Notes: generated by a model not told the origin, from the sequence alone. Counted from the first letter of the stretch, positions 47,596 to 59,581 are shown. The stretch: DNA of 64,000 nt from Hanleya hanleyi (GCA_036873755.1 JAVTVY010045404.1:124001-188000), one strand, 5' to 3'. Numbers and translations: made by a program.

Positions 47596-48335
47596 TCTTT
47601 TACTGAATGCTGATGAAGGGACTCATTCCACTATCTTGAGTATTCTACAACTACATGACTGTAGATTTGATCAACAGATTGATATTGTGTTCTGTTGGTT
47701 GCCTAGTGACGTTGGCATCAAAAGTAATACTGAGGCTGATAGGATGGCTAAGGCAGCCCTAGATGATGAGATTGATTCTGTTGGAATCCGATATAGCGAT
47801 TTCAGGTCCTCTATCCGTGTTTATGTGAGACGGTTGTTTCAATCTTTATGAGATGCTGTAAATAATAACAAACTTCATGAGTTAAAAAAAACTGTGGGCT
47901 ATACTCATCTAAACAACCAGAAACGTTTCGATCAAACCATGATCAGGCGATGTAGAATCGGCCATACACGATTAACTCACGAACATTTACTAAAAAAAAA
48001 GAGCCAGTCCCAAGGTGTGTTCCATGCCACGAAGATCTCACGGTGAAACATATTCTTATCGAATGCATAGATTTTAAGATTATAAGAGATGCTTTTTATC
48101 GGGCGACGACTTTGGAAGATCTTTTTAGTCGGATGAGGGAGGATTGCATCTTGGGTTATCTGAGAGAAATCGGGCTGTTACATAAGTTTTAATGTGTGCA
48201 TGTTCTAATGCGTTGGATTACTAAGTTAGTGACTTGAGTACTTAGAATTTTGTTTGAACGTCGCTATATAGCTGAAATATTGCTGAACACGACATTAAAC
48301 CTTAATTCTCTCTCTCTCTCTCTCTCTCTCTTAAA
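47596..48335 (+). mobile_element. LINE 3' end (same family as 15.3-18.1 kb)
   Basis: Codes the end of RNase H (FCWLPSDVGIKSNTEADRMA at about 47,690-47,750), a linker, and a zinc-knuckle-like PCHEDLTVKHILIEC near 48,028-48,070. The tail GCTGAAATATTGCTGAACAC follows, with a (CT)n run at 48,306-48,332. It is better preserved than the 15-kb copy but broken by stops (for example after 47,849) and A-run indels near 47,890 and 47,995. It is heavily 5'-truncated, typical of LINE insertion. Confidence 0.8.
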
Positions 48336-49540
48336 CTGGAAAACACAATAAACTCAGCGACAATTTATTCCCCAAGAGTTACCATGACTACAAACCTCCA
48401 ACAATATGGCATAAAATGGCTCGTTAAATACGAAACAGGCATCAATGAGATTTTGCTTGCACGGCTAAACAAATATAAGAAATTAACTTCAATATTCAAC
48501 AATATTTTACATTTCTTAATTATATAAACTGTATATGAAAGAATAGATGGAATTTATAGCGGTATAAAATTTCGCTGGCCAAATACAAAACCGGGCATTA
48601 CTTTCGCTTCTTCTCCGAAAGACTTCCTCCAATAGACACAGATGAAGTAGACAGCACAATACCACTTAATTGTAGTTTTCCCTCAGATATTACGAATGTT
48701 CACTAAGAAATGTAACATGAAATTGATTCATGAAATATAAAAGGGATGTTAGGTGAAATTTAGCATCGTGAGTTAATGCTGCTTCAGAATAATTTATATT
48801 TAACACGAAAACATACGATTGAACATCCGATGGATAATACATTTTATTATTTTAGAAACATTTCCTGTGAGTCGAGAGCAGCGATTCTTCGGATCGAGTT
48901 CACATTCCATAGCAGAAAGTGAAAGTTTTCAGCTATCATGCTAATGGAATAATATCAGTAAAGTTTGTATCCAGCCGAAAATCCACTTTTAGGAGACCGA
49001 CAGGATTCGACTTCAACAATGCAGTACAAGGGTAATTTAAACTTCCTGTACATAGCTGCAACCCAATTACATCGAACTGCCTCACCACCATAACAAACTC
49101 AGCGCTAAGCAATCTTTCTCATCTACATAAGATACACGTGGGCTCCACCAGCATGTCCGTTGTGAACCCATTCTTCCAATCTGATGTACATCTAACGTCT
49201 ATACACGTGGAGGATAACAAGATATTTCAGAAGAAAGGTACGGCTTCCTCTGTCAGGAAAATCTCGTTTATGTATCTTCAGGCGTTTTTTTGTAATGTTA
49301 AAATAACGTGTAAACGATCTTCGGCGGATTTCGGGGACGATGGAACATTCCACGATAGGCTGACAGATACCGACACTTTAAACGCTGCTGACACACGGCA
49401 CACATGTAAACCAGAATACAATAAAGCAAATCACCAGCAAATATGGAAAATTAATGGATATTTTAGAAAATATAGGCTGCCGAAAATTGTTGAAAAATGT
49501 GGAATACTCAAATCTCTAAACTTTCACTTTTCAGCTTTCT
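48336..49540. other. Non-coding; one orphan ORF
   Basis: The 138-residue plus-strand ORF at 49,138-49,554 has no domain, signal peptide or membrane segment that I recognise and ends inside a hairpin element. I do not regard it as an established gene. Confidence 0.35.
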
Positions 49541-49748
49541 CCAAAACGGAGTAAATACATGTAGGTAAACTGGCGAGAATACTCTAGTTTTCTGAACCAT
49601 ATAGTTTACTTAAAGATAAAACATCTATTGTATATCACTTCAACACTATCTATGGTGGCCGTTTCTTTCACTTGTAAACACATTAACACCAGTTTTATCT
49701 CCACGTAACTCCTATTCTCGCCAGTTTACTGATTTACTCCGTTTTAGA
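49541..49748. mobile_element. Foldback/MITE-like hairpin, about 208 bp
   Basis: The left end CCAAAACGGAGTAAATAC, followed by GTAAACTGGCGAGAATA, is matched by the complement of the right end (CTAAAACGGAGTAAATCA, GTAAACTGGCGAGAATA). Arms span about 50 bp with a small gap and there is no coding content. A poly(A) run (49,951-49,971) lies 200 bp downstream. Confidence 0.75.
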
Positions 49749-50240
49749 AAAAAACCCAGAAGACTACACTGTACTGTTATACTCTAGGTGGGAAATATAT
49801 ACATTATAATCTGCATATGTTATTGAGCCCCGGTACAAGAAACAACAGTGCTGGAGAGAATTCCAAAGTTATATCAAGAATGACACTATATAAAGTATCA
49901 AGGATTAATTTTAGTCAATGTGTACAGTTAAGAATGTTATACAAGCTGAAAAAAAAAAAAAAAAAAAAAATATGCAGAGTAAAATACTACTGATTTTTTA
50001 CAAACTCCAAAGTAGACGACTAACTAAAATGAACAGACTTTAATATTCAATTATTTTCACAAGAGATATAGTTAACAGAAGAAGATAATCTTTCGGTTAC
50101 TTCTCCAAGAAAATATTATTTTAAGCTCTTACTTACACTGCCGTTTTAGAGGTTTGGAATATTTATCGAATATGGACGAAGCAAATAATGAGGAAGAGAC
50201 GCGTGTGATGGCAACCTCTCATTATCCAGTATGGATGTGT
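49749..50240. other. Non-coding with a poly(A) run
   Basis: A stretch of about 21 A occurs at 49,951-49,971. Nothing else was recognised. Confidence 0.4.
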
Positions 50241-50249
50241 TGGAAGTGT

Positions 50250-50754
50250 TTACATCACCCCTCCCTCCCCCTCCCTTCCCCCTGGTTGTTTGCTCCTATC
50301 CCCGGAATGACAAAAAATGAGAGCTGAAACTCCGTGACTTCGAAGATTATTATTTTGGGGTGATTTTGAGCCTTTTTTCAATACCTACGAGCAGAGGACC
50401 ATCGGTAAATTCAAAATGGCGGCCACGTGAGGTACCAGAAAGGAGATGTTTTCGTCAGATTTCTTCAAAAATTGTGCTTAAAACCTAATTTATTCCAGAT
50501 CAGATTATTATTCACCAATTCATCATACTGTTTTTGCAAAGGAAAAAAATTGACCGAAAAATCATTCAAAAATGCTCTTTTTGAAAATGCAGTCACTTTG
50601 TCGTCATCGTGGCGGCCATCTTTTTTTAACATTTTCTTGTGGAGCATGATCCAAAGATATAGTCAGTTAGGTTTCAGCCCTCTAGCCTTAGCGATAGCAA
50701 AAATATGGTGCCCCCAGGCTGCGGCACACCCCAAATCGTCCAGGCCAGATAGGG
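50250..50754. mobile_element. TTAA-type MITE copy
   Basis: The right end reads GGCCAGATAGGG followed by CTAA (a decayed TTAA at 50,755-50,758). The interior is collinear with the complement of 26,705-27,278, including AAAATGGCGGCCACGTGAGG, GTGGCGGCCATCTTTTTT and TAGCCTTAGCGATAGC. The left terminus is replaced by C-rich sequence. Confidence 0.7.
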
Positions 50755-50758
50755 CTAA

Positions 50759-51238
50759 GACAGTATCACAAGTGTGCCAGCGGAACGAGTAAGTAATGAA
50801 GTACGCTGAGGCTAAGTGGCATCTAACTAGACTAAACTACACTAAACTACAATATATATCTATAGTTTTTATTCCAAATACTCAAAAACACTTCTATCTT
50901 CCGCCGGACCTCATTCGGGGATACAGATTCGCTCGTCCGTGTCCGTCACGTTGTTTTTTTTTCATTAACAAATTCATATGGCACATGTAACTGATGATGA
51001 AATTGAAGCTTACTCAAGTTGACTGAACTCGACCTATCTTTACAAGGACATCCACTGTTTATTATGATATACATTGAAGAATTATAGCCAGGCTTTCCAA
51101 ATCTCTTATATGTGTGCATCTGGCGATGATCACAAATATGTTTGAGATGACTTACCTTGACCCATGGTTTTTCAAGGTCAGATCTTATTTATTCATTTTC
51201 ACGTTGAGTGATGTTTAATAAGTACTTCTATATTCTTT
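50759..51238. other. Non-coding
   Basis: I see nothing assignable. TAAACTACACTAAACTACA near 50,832 is a short tandem run. Confidence 0.35.
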
Positions 51239-51526
51239 ATTTTCGTTATTTTGGGGTAACACTATCTTAGAATAGCACAAATTCTAGTTGAAAATTCGGT
51301 GCGGAGCCGAATTTGACTAGATACATGGTATGTCGGCGATCTAAACCACTGCTTTTTTTGTGGGAGGCCCGTTGGCCGAGTGGTTTAGATCGCCGACATA
51401 CAGTGCTGGCGATTAGGTGCCTGACTCTGGGGTCGCTGGTTCGAATCCCGCACGGGACTCGACCAAATTTTCAGCACTAGAATTTGTGCTATTCTAAGAT
51501 AGTGTTATCCCAAAATAACGAAAATA
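51239..51526. mobile_element. Head-to-head pair of tRNA-derived SINEs (large inverted repeat)
   Basis: The outer arms (51,239-51,289 and 51,477-51,526) are complementary over about 50 bp, including TAACACTATCTTAGAATAGC. The inner arms share GTGGTTTAGATCGCCGACAT (51,329-51,350 complement, and 51,380-51,403). The left copy lacks most of the tRNA-like T-arm region. The right copy holds a full tRNA-like head followed by the shared tail CTAGAATTTGTGCTATTC. Confidence 0.75.
51366..51459 (+). other. tRNA-like SINE head with intact A and B boxes
   Basis: A-box TGGCCGAGTGGTTTAGA and B-box GGTTCGAATCC (51,438-51,448) are near consensus. GGCCCGT (51,366-51,372) can pair with ACGGGAC (51,452-51,458) as an acceptor stem with one mismatch. 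The length and long variable region resemble type II tRNAs (Leu/Ser). The anticodon stem is imperfect and it is fused to a SINE tail, so I do not call a functional tRNA. Confidence 0.6.
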
Positions 51527-52735
51527 CTGTTATACGATCACTTTCTAAATGATAAAAAAAAAATATATTTCTATATTGCTATATTCTTGTTTCGTCTCAT
51601 CTGGCTGGGGAAAATCCAACGGGGGGTATGCCCACGGCTCTTCTTATTTATTTCCATGTTCACCTCTCCATCACGACTGCATAATTAGGTTTCTCACAGG
51701 TAGCATAAATGTTCCAGCGGATCGAGTTACTTTCACTTTCAGTATTAGTTTTATGCGGGGCTTTATGTCCTCATTAACACGTATACGTAGATGCAATTGT
51801 TGTCCAGACAACCAGTAGACAATTCACATTTTCTCATGGTCCTTGTTGGTGTCCACGTCACTTGGTTTCTAGAATACATTTCAGAGAACATATTCTTGAT
51901 CGTGAAAGACAGAAGAGCGGATTCACAGATGTAAGGACTTAGTTACACGGGAAGACCTTCAAAACAACACGTTAGGCAGTCATAAAGCAAATACGTCATA
52001 TGTTGAAAAGGTTTATTCATCTTTCATTACAGGATCAAATTAAAGTGTTTTTTTGGTATCGGCGGAACTTGAATAGAACAAATCCAATTGATAAATTCTT
52101 TCACCATGGAACGAAAATTTTGTGAAATTTCAGCATTCTACTATATATCAGGAGCGATATAGGCTTCTCATCATCACTCAACTGGTGATGGGGACCCGAT
52201 TTTCTGTACTAAAATTATAACTGCACATCAATTGGATTTGTGACTTTCCCTCGGACACATGGGGAAATTTAGCCACAGAATGCACAGTTTTAATATTACT
52301 ACAGAGGAATCGGATCAGCGTCACCAGAAGAGTGACTAAAGAGAAAACTTCTATAAGTCGCTCTGGAAAAAAGCAACCGTATTCCCTCATCACTACAATC
52401 AGTGATAAGACTATACCCAGTATATATTACATACCGGTGGTATTTTATTTCTTCACGTTTCAGGAATATGTATTAGTTAGCTTAGAGGGTTACAAAGTAT
52501 AAGCATCGCGCGCGCCTTTTTCGGAAAGATAGTTTTTTCGCCAATCTAATTAAAGTTAAATCCTTTCTGGATATAACGATAAATCCAAATGGGGATTAAA
52601 GAGGATTTAACCTTAGAGCGAATATCCAAATCAGGACCAGATATGATTTAATTTTAATTAGAAAGTATTTTCCGAGTGAAGTTCTGTATATTTTATATTA
52701 CATTAGACTAAATTAGTAGATTAGACTTTCTGGGA
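51527..52735. other. Non-coding
   Basis: No supported gene or named repeat. ORFs are under 90 residues and lack features. Confidence 0.35.
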
Positions 52736-53196
52736 CCTATCCACGCCTGAAAGGGAGGGGAGGAGTCATTGCGGCTCCTCTAAACATTTTTCTTATACCT
52801 TGACCTGAGGGCTTAAACTGGCCACGCTATACCCATCGGTCAAGCTCTACCAGAATGGCCGATATGTCCGACATGATGATGTCACAGTGACGTTGTTTTG
52901 AAAAAGACATTTTTTCTCGATTTTTCCTTCACATTTTTCGCTTTTTTATTTCTTCACAATAACAGCATGATTATTTAAGTAAACAATAATCTGAAACGAA
53001 ATATCTTCAACGAAAAACAGGATTTTTGAAGAAAAATGATGAAATCATCACTTTTCTGGCACACCACTTGGCCGCCATTTTGAATTTACTCATGCTCCTC
53101 TGCTCGGGGGGTCATGCAAACCGAGCGTCAGCTCTTATTCCGAAGATAAGAGTAGAAAGTTTGGTATAATGCCCCCTAGGAATGCAAAGGATTAAT
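52736..53196. mobile_element. TTAA-type MITE copy, diverged ends
   Basis: The interior matches the family: GGTCAAGCTCTACCAGAA, GATGATGTCACAGTGACG, TTGGCCGCCATTTTGAATTT, and GCCCCCTAGGAATGC near the right end. The termini have decayed. Confidence 0.65.
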
Positions 53197-54183
53197 GCGT
53201 TTTATTCCCTGACAGAAACCGCTCATTAATTCGTTGACAGAAAATACTGGGCTTTGCTCCATGCAACACCCTCGGTGATGTAATGGATAAATTGGTTGAT
53301 CGGGGATTGGGACGGTTGGTGTACGGCCGTTTTACCCAGTGAGCTTTTCTCCCCAGGGTCCTTTTTTCTCACTCTATAATATATTTGTGAAAAAATTGTA
53401 CTATTATTATATTTTAATATATATTTTCTATTAATGAAATTAGTTGTATCCCTTTTGAAATACTGCTTATGAAATCCAAATCCTCACACCTTTATTTGTT
53501 ATCTATACTATACCATTTTTGTATTGCTGTGTTCAGCTTATTCAGTGCGGGTGCGCTGAGTGAATAGAGACCTTCAACAGAGAATGCATGAAATCTTTGC
53601 TGACTGACGAGACAACGCAAGGCGAATCGCTTAGACCCTCCGAGTTGTCACTTTTCTAAGCTAATCTAATTATGTCCAAATCTCCATGAAATGAAAATCA
53701 GACAAAATACTCTCCTCAGAATTTTTGTTAAAAGATTATTGACCTGTGGTATTACCTTTGTGCTGTTTAAGATTGTTCTTTTATTTTATGTATGCCTATC
53801 TAAAATGAGTGTACACTATGTTTAAATGTAAATGACTTTGTGCTGGACCCTGTATAATATTTGTATTTGTACAAGTAAATTTATTGCCTGTATATACCAT
53901 GTATATCATTGGAATTTATGTACGACATTATTGTTTGTATTTATAATATATGATATTTGTACGAACATTTACCTGTTTTACTTTATCTATATCATGTATT
54001 ACTATCTATTCTATGTATAGTATATATTTGTGACAATAAAATAAGCCATAACATTATATGTGAGTTTCAGACTTATTTTCTAAAACAAATAGTAAGAATT
54101 TTCCGTCAATATTATACAGTGGGGAAAACGGTCCCAGGGAAAAAGACCACTGGAAACTGGGGTGGACATCGTATGCGTGTTCT
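53197..54183. other. Non-coding, AT-rich
   Basis: Low-complexity T/A sequence (53,390-54,060) with many TATTTGTA-like words. No gene is seen. Confidence 0.4.
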
Positions 54184-54187
54184 TTAA

Positions 54188-54405
54188 CCCTATTGTCCTG
54201 GGTTTTTTGGACCTGTCCAGGCTTGGGAGACCATTTCGCCCCTCCCCCCACCTAATTATTTTTATTTAACCCTTGAGGTCTGAAACTTACCCTTGTGTCA
54301 CGGTCTACCGAAAATAAAAATAAAAAAACAAGATGATGTCACAGTGACGTCATATTAAAAAAAGCATTTTTGGTCGATTTTTCGATTTTTTTTATGTACT
54401 CCAGC
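54188..54405. mobile_element. TTAA-type MITE, left part only
   Basis: TTAA (54,184-54,187), then CCCTATTGTCCTGGG, the C-rich run and GATGATGTCACAGTGACGTC. It is truncated at about 54,405. Confidence 0.65.
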
Positions 54406-54805
54406 ATCTAACATCCGGGGACATCCTTCGTTTATAACGAACAGACCAAAGTTGAATGTCACAATACTGTGTAGTACATGTACATACTACCATGATACCA
54501 TGATATCCATAGTCTGGACTCTAATTCACATCTACATGTAGGTGTTTCGTGTCAAACACTCTATAGTATACATGTATCCACAAAATATCTATTGGTGAAA
54601 TAGAAATCTAGAAATGTTTGGGAAAACAACTGGAAACTAGAATCACGACGTATAGTTAAAATTGAGGGAGCTATCATTCCATCGAAAATTAAATGTTTTG
54701 AAAAAAGGGTAGTCAGAGAGAGATAGATGTCAGAGATCAATACAAATGAGGGAAATGCCGTAATGGAATCACATAAACTATTAAAGAAAATGAAAGATAG
54801 TGCCA

Positions 54806-56960
54806 CGGCACTGTAGCGCTCATCTGGCTATAACTGGAGAAAGTGGCTGCGAGAAATTTTTACTGAAGAACTGCAATAGATGATTTTCTAACTTGCGTTG
54901 TCTCCCCTGAACAAAATGGCAACATAATCGATTTCACAGGAGGTCAAGCTGCAAATTCATGATTGTAATTGGAGATTATGGAATAAAGGCAATTATACCA
55001 AAATATAATGTGTGATTGTCAGTAAGCTGTATAAGCAATAACCAGAACCAATTTTTATTATGTGATTGCAGTCGTTCGTCCGTCTGTCCACTTTGTGTCC
55101 GGACAGTACATTGGACAGTTTTTAACCTACGATTCCAATATTTTGTGGGTATATGCACCAGGGGGAGACATGTCGAGTACGAAATATATGCGACTGGGTT
55201 GTTACGATGGCAATGAGATGTAACAGGACATTTTTCCAATGAAAGTAATCTCTGGTGAGGTATGGCCTAACCAAGAGATACCCCCATCTGTCTGCGAAGA
55301 TGTAAAAGATAGTGCCACGGCACTGTAGGTCATCTGTCTGTAACTGGAGAAAGTAGCTGTGAGAAATTTTTACTAAAGAACTGCAATAGATGAGTTTGTA
55401 ACTTGTGCTGTCCCCACTGAACACTATAAAATGATCCATGCAGTTATTTCCTGAGATTTTATGATAAAGTTTCATGGGAAATTCAAGATGCGGCAGTATT
55501 GGATTTTCGAAATGAACCAAAAAAAGGTATCTTGCACAACTGGACCACAAGGGGAACCTGTGTATCAACATCCATGCAGTAATATCCTAAGGATTTACGA
55601 TAACAAAATTTCATGGGGAAATCCAAGATGGCTACCTGGTGCCCATATTGGATTTTTCAATCAGACCATATATGGTATCCTGCACAGCTAGACCCCAAGA
55701 GCAACCTCTGTACCAACTTTGAGAAAGATCCATGCAGTAGTTCCTGAGAAATCACGATAACAATTTTTCATCTGGAAATCCAAGATGGCCGCCTGGTGGC
55801 CATATTGGATTTTTCAATCAGACTACAAATTGCATCTTGCGCAACTAGACCCCAAGGGGAACCTCTGTACCAAATCTGAGACTGATCCATGCAGTAGTTC
55901 CTGAGAAATCGCGATAATGTTTCATCTGGAAATATAAGATGGCCGCCTGGTGGTCATATTGGATTTTTCAATCAGACCGCAAATTGTATCTCGCGCAACT
56001 AGACCCCAAGGGGAACCTGTATATCAAATTTGAGAAAGATCCATGCGGTTCTTCCTGATAAATCATGATAACGAAGTTTCATAGGAAAATCCAAGATGGC
56101 CGCCTGGTGGCCATATTGGATGTTCGAATCAGAGCAGAAAAGGTATCTTGCACAACTAGACCCCCAAGAGGAACCTGTGTACCAAATTTGAGAAAGATCC
56201 ATGCAGTAGTTAACGAAAAATAATGATGACAAGATTTCACTGGCAAATTCAAGATGGCCGCCTGGTGGCCATATTGGATTTTTCAATCAGACCACAAATT
56301 GTATCTTGCACAACTAGACCCCAAGGGGAACCTCTGTACCAAATTTGAGAAAGATCCATGCAGTACTTCCTGAGAAATCGAGATAACAATGTTTCATTTC
56401 GAAATCCAAGATGGCCACCTGGTGGCCATATTGGCTTTCTGAATCAGACCACAAAAGCATCTTGCACAACTAGACACTAAGGGGAACCTGTGTATCAAAT
56501 TTGAGAAAGATCCATGCCGTACTTTCTGATAAATCACAATAACGAAGTTTCATAGGGAAATCCAAGATGGCTGCCTGGTGGCCATATTGGATGTTCGAAT
56601 CAGGGCAGAAAAGGTATCTTGCACAACTAGACCCCAAGGGGAACCTGTGTACCAAATTTGAGAAAGATCTATGCAGTAGTTCCTGAGAAATCGCGATAAC
56701 AATGTTTCAATGGCAAATTCAAGATGGCCGCCATGGCGGCCATATTTAAAATCGTATCGACACGGCATGAACAAATTCTGGTGTCCTCATTGGGGGGAAC
56801 ATGCATGCCAAGTTTCAGCTTAATCGGCCAAGCGGTTTCAGAGAAGAAGATGTTTACGCACGACGCACAACGGTCGACGGACGACGGACGACGCACGACG
56901 GACGACGGACAGCCAGGCCATGACATAAGCCCATCGGGCCTTCGGTCCAGATGAGCTAAA
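54806..56960. mobile_element. Helitron-like / bivalve 'pearl'-type element with tandem core
   Basis: GCTCATCTGG (54,818-54,827) and its complement CCAGATGAGC (56,947-56,956) mark the two ends. The left segment GATAGTGCCACGGCACTGTA occurs at about 54,797 and again at about 55,307, so two insertions or a partial duplication are present. Then come the 157-bp array (55,480-56,760), a GACGACGGACGACG microsatellite (56,876-56,910) and a terminal hairpin GGGCCTTCGGTCC. This head-array-microsatellite-hairpin layout is that of non-autonomous Helitron-related elements of molluscs. It has no coding capacity. Confidence 0.6.
55480..56760. repeat. 157-bp tandem array
   Basis: About eight units. CCAAGATGG or variants fall at 55,623, 55,780, 55,934, 56,091, 56,249, 56,406, 56,562 and 56,719. 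Each unit contains the near-palindrome AAGATGGCCGCCTGGTGGCC and the phrase CTAGACCCCAAGGGGAACCT. Confidence 0.88.
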
Positions 56961-58047
56961 AACTGTACTCTAGATTGTACTCACAATCCGAGAATACAGA
57001 CGACGAGAAAACGACTAATTCTTGAAATCTCTCAGCACAGAAGAAAAGCTGACTTGTGAAGGTCGCACCACAGCAAACATGGCAAATCCCCAGGATTTGA
57101 TGGTTTTTCAGTAGAATGTTATAAAGCATTTTGGGATAAGGTGATTGGGGTGGTTAGATATTAGATGTTTTAATTAACTCTGTCTCCAAAAGACGGGAAA
57201 GATGAAGCCTATTTGAATATTTTATATTAAGTTACCCAACTAGATTATTTCTGTTCACATTCATTATAAATGTCTTTTTGTGGTAAAGTATCGACTCTGG
57301 AGTTATATTTTTGTGTTCAGATCCATTATATACACATCATGGTGAGTAGGCCATCTCTGAAGTTATTTTTATTCAGAACCTTGATGCTTGTTATATTAGG
57401 ATAACTTCCACGACTGCAGAGTTATTTGTATTAAGAGTAGTTCTATATACATGTATGATATTATAATCACGTGCTGGACTCTAAAGTTATTTTCTTTTCA
57501 CACTGATTATGCATATCCCATTGTGGTAACTTACCTGACTCTGAAATTGTATTTCTCAGTTATGGTAAATATATTTAAACGAAAACGAAAAACAGATCTA
57601 CATGTATTGATGTCTATATTCTGAAAAAAAAAGAAACTAGTCATGGTTCCAGTGAATTACTTTCATTTCTACAAGAAATCCAAAACCACCGAAGTGTGAG
57701 TCCATGAACTTATGCTTTTCATAATAGCCGCATTTCGGATCGGAATGATGTATTATGTTCAATTTCTCAGCTACGACAAGTCGCGGTACAGGCTTTAGCG
57801 TCAGGTTTATTATGGTCAAGGCATCAGTCAGTGCGACCATAAAAATTATATCCGAGTCCATTTAAAAATGAGTCCAGGATTTAGAAATGACCGCCACCTG
57901 AAATCTGTTTTCCTCTATATCTCCTGAACTAAAGTTATTACAACGACACCTGGGTAAACCGACCAACCTCTAAATACCGACTCTACCCATTGTCTCAATG
58001 CTTAAATTCAAGAAATTTGAATCTCGATAAACCAAAACCCTGTCAAT
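56961..58047. other. Non-coding, weak periodic repeats
   Basis: Between 57,270 and 57,580 a diverged unit of about 70 bp recurs (ACTCTGGAGTTAT, CTCTGAAGTTAT, ACTCTAAAGTTAT, ACTCTGAAATTGT). No gene is seen. Confidence 0.45.
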
Positions 58048-58150
58048 TACAAGCGTCTGGTCCGTCATTCATAATTCAGTCGTCGTCCATTAAAGAATAT
58101 CCGCGTTCATAATCCAGAGACCTATTCCATATTCCATATAACAGCATTAG
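58048..58150 (-). repeat. Penelope-like 3' tail fragment
   Basis: The complement contains GAATTATGAATGACGGACCA and the ATGGAATATGGAATAGGTCT segment of the tail module seen at 12.4 and 32.3 kb. Confidence 0.65.
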
Positions 58151-58706
58151 CAATATAATCAAACCCGACAATAAAATCTGGTCTCAGTTACGGTCGGTAT
58201 ACAAAAGTTTCACTGTATGAACTTTATTCCTGTGGCTACAACAACATTTTCAGGGGCAAACTTTCAGACGGTGAACATCTTGTAACATCTAACAGCCCAT
58301 TACATCAATATCGCCTTAACATGAACCTTTGTCACTGTAGATTCATCCACAGTTATGAGGATAAAAGTTCACACAGACAGACAGACAAAAATCCCATATT
58401 TGCCAATATTACATTGATCTGAATTAGTCAGGAACTTTGTTCTTTGTGGCCCTCTCTCACAACTGAAAAGAATGTGTGATGGTTACCCGAGAATAACTCC
58501 CTCGGACGTGACGGTAGTGAACATGATTTTCGTTTGAAAGTGAAACGGGTGAAAGTTATTGTTATGTGCTGTAAAAATGCTGAAGTTTCATATCATGCGA
58601 AATGGTGATTTTGCTCTAAACTGGATTTATTCAAGTTTGAAAACGGTCGAATGTGCTCTTTCGACATTTTAGGGACATTTTCTGAAGGGATTTCCCTTCA
58701 TATATA

Positions 58707-58811
58707 AAATATGACACCTCAAACCAAAACAATTTGTGGGTATTTATTATCACAATGGTTAGTGTTACAATCGGTTGAAATATCATTCTGGTTTGAGGTG
58801 TCATATTTCAT
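58707..58811. repeat. Short inverted repeat
   Basis: AAATATGACACCTCAAACCA (58,707-58,726) is matched by its complement at 58,792-58,811, forming a hairpin with a loop of about 65 bp. Confidence 0.7.
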
Positions 58812-58894
58812 CAAAATTAAAAATTGTGCAAATGCTTCACTTGCATTCTACCAGAAACGTTATGTGAACAAGTAAAAAATGCTTCTCAAGTAGA

Positions 58895-58985
58895 CGTCGT
58901 CGTAGTCCAGTTGTTAGGTTGCTCGCTTTCAAAAACAGTGTGGTGATCAGTTTGTTGAGCTATGAGTTCGATTCACATTTGGATC
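58895..58985 (+). other. Degenerate tRNA-derived SINE head
   Basis: A-box-like TAGTCCAGTTGTTAGG (58,903-58,918) and B-box GAGTTCGATTC (58,964-58,974) have correct order and spacing. Stems are not preserved. Confidence 0.45.
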
Positions 58986-59298
58986 AGAAAAAATGTGTTC
59001 CTATTTTCTTATTCTTTCTTTCTAATATTTAACATTTGGATTTATTTATGTTATGAAACAATCTTCAGTGATATTCAGTTAATAAAATATAGATATAACT
59101 GTGTATACACATTTCTGCATTCACTGCTACAACTCGACCCTTATTGCAGCACACTCATGACATGTCCAAGTCACCGTGACTGAATGGGTTTATTTCCATG
59201 GGTCAGCAATACTTCCCATGTATAAAAAACGAGGGAATCTTCATCTGTATTTTCCTGAACTGTTCTCGTTATATTTAAGAGTCATTATAGTTCTCACC

Positions 59299-59577
59299 AT
59301 GAAAAGCAATGTACCATTCAACAAGTCGAAGTATGAGTGTTGTCACAAGAATACGCGTTCAGGCCAGACCAGAAAAATATCTGGTTCACAGTTAGAGTGG
59401 GTGAAACGCAGGAGTGACTTTGAAGTCAATACTGAGGGAGTATTATGCCCTCAATGTAGAGCTATATACTATGTAGATTTGAAATCTGCGAATGATGAGA
59501 CCATCGAAGCGCCTACAGCCGTAGCCAATAATTACCAGCCCGAGGCGGGGTCAAGTTCCCGTTGTGTCATACTATGA
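59299..59577 (+). CDS. Small unknown protein with cysteine pairs and C-terminal CVIL
   Basis: The ATG at 59,299 opens 92 residues ending at TGA 59,575-59,577. The open frame begins earlier (59,176), but the upstream part looks non-coding. Visible features are KYECCHKN, a central basic SGSQLEWVKRRSDFEV, and GVLCPQCRAIYYVDL, which together could form one zinc site. The last four residues, CVIL, fit a prenylation (CaaX) signal. It lies inside the inverted-repeat interval and ends five bases before a palindrome. I do not recognise the family; it may be a last exon or a transposon remnant. Confidence 0.35.
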   Translation: MKSNVPFNKSKYECCHKNTRSGQTRKISGSQLEWVKRRSDFEVNTEGVLCPQCRAIYYVDLKSANDETIEAPTAVANNYQPEAGSSSRCVIL

Positions 59578-59581
59578 AAAT

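Noticed and set aside
49138..49554. 138-residue plus-strand ORF as a gene
   Set aside because: No domain, signal or splice support; it ends within a hairpin element and length alone is not convincing in this AT-rich sequence.
51366..51459. Functional tRNA-Leu or tRNA-Ser gene
   Set aside because: The anticodon stem is poor and the sequence is fused to a SINE tail with an inverted partner copy.
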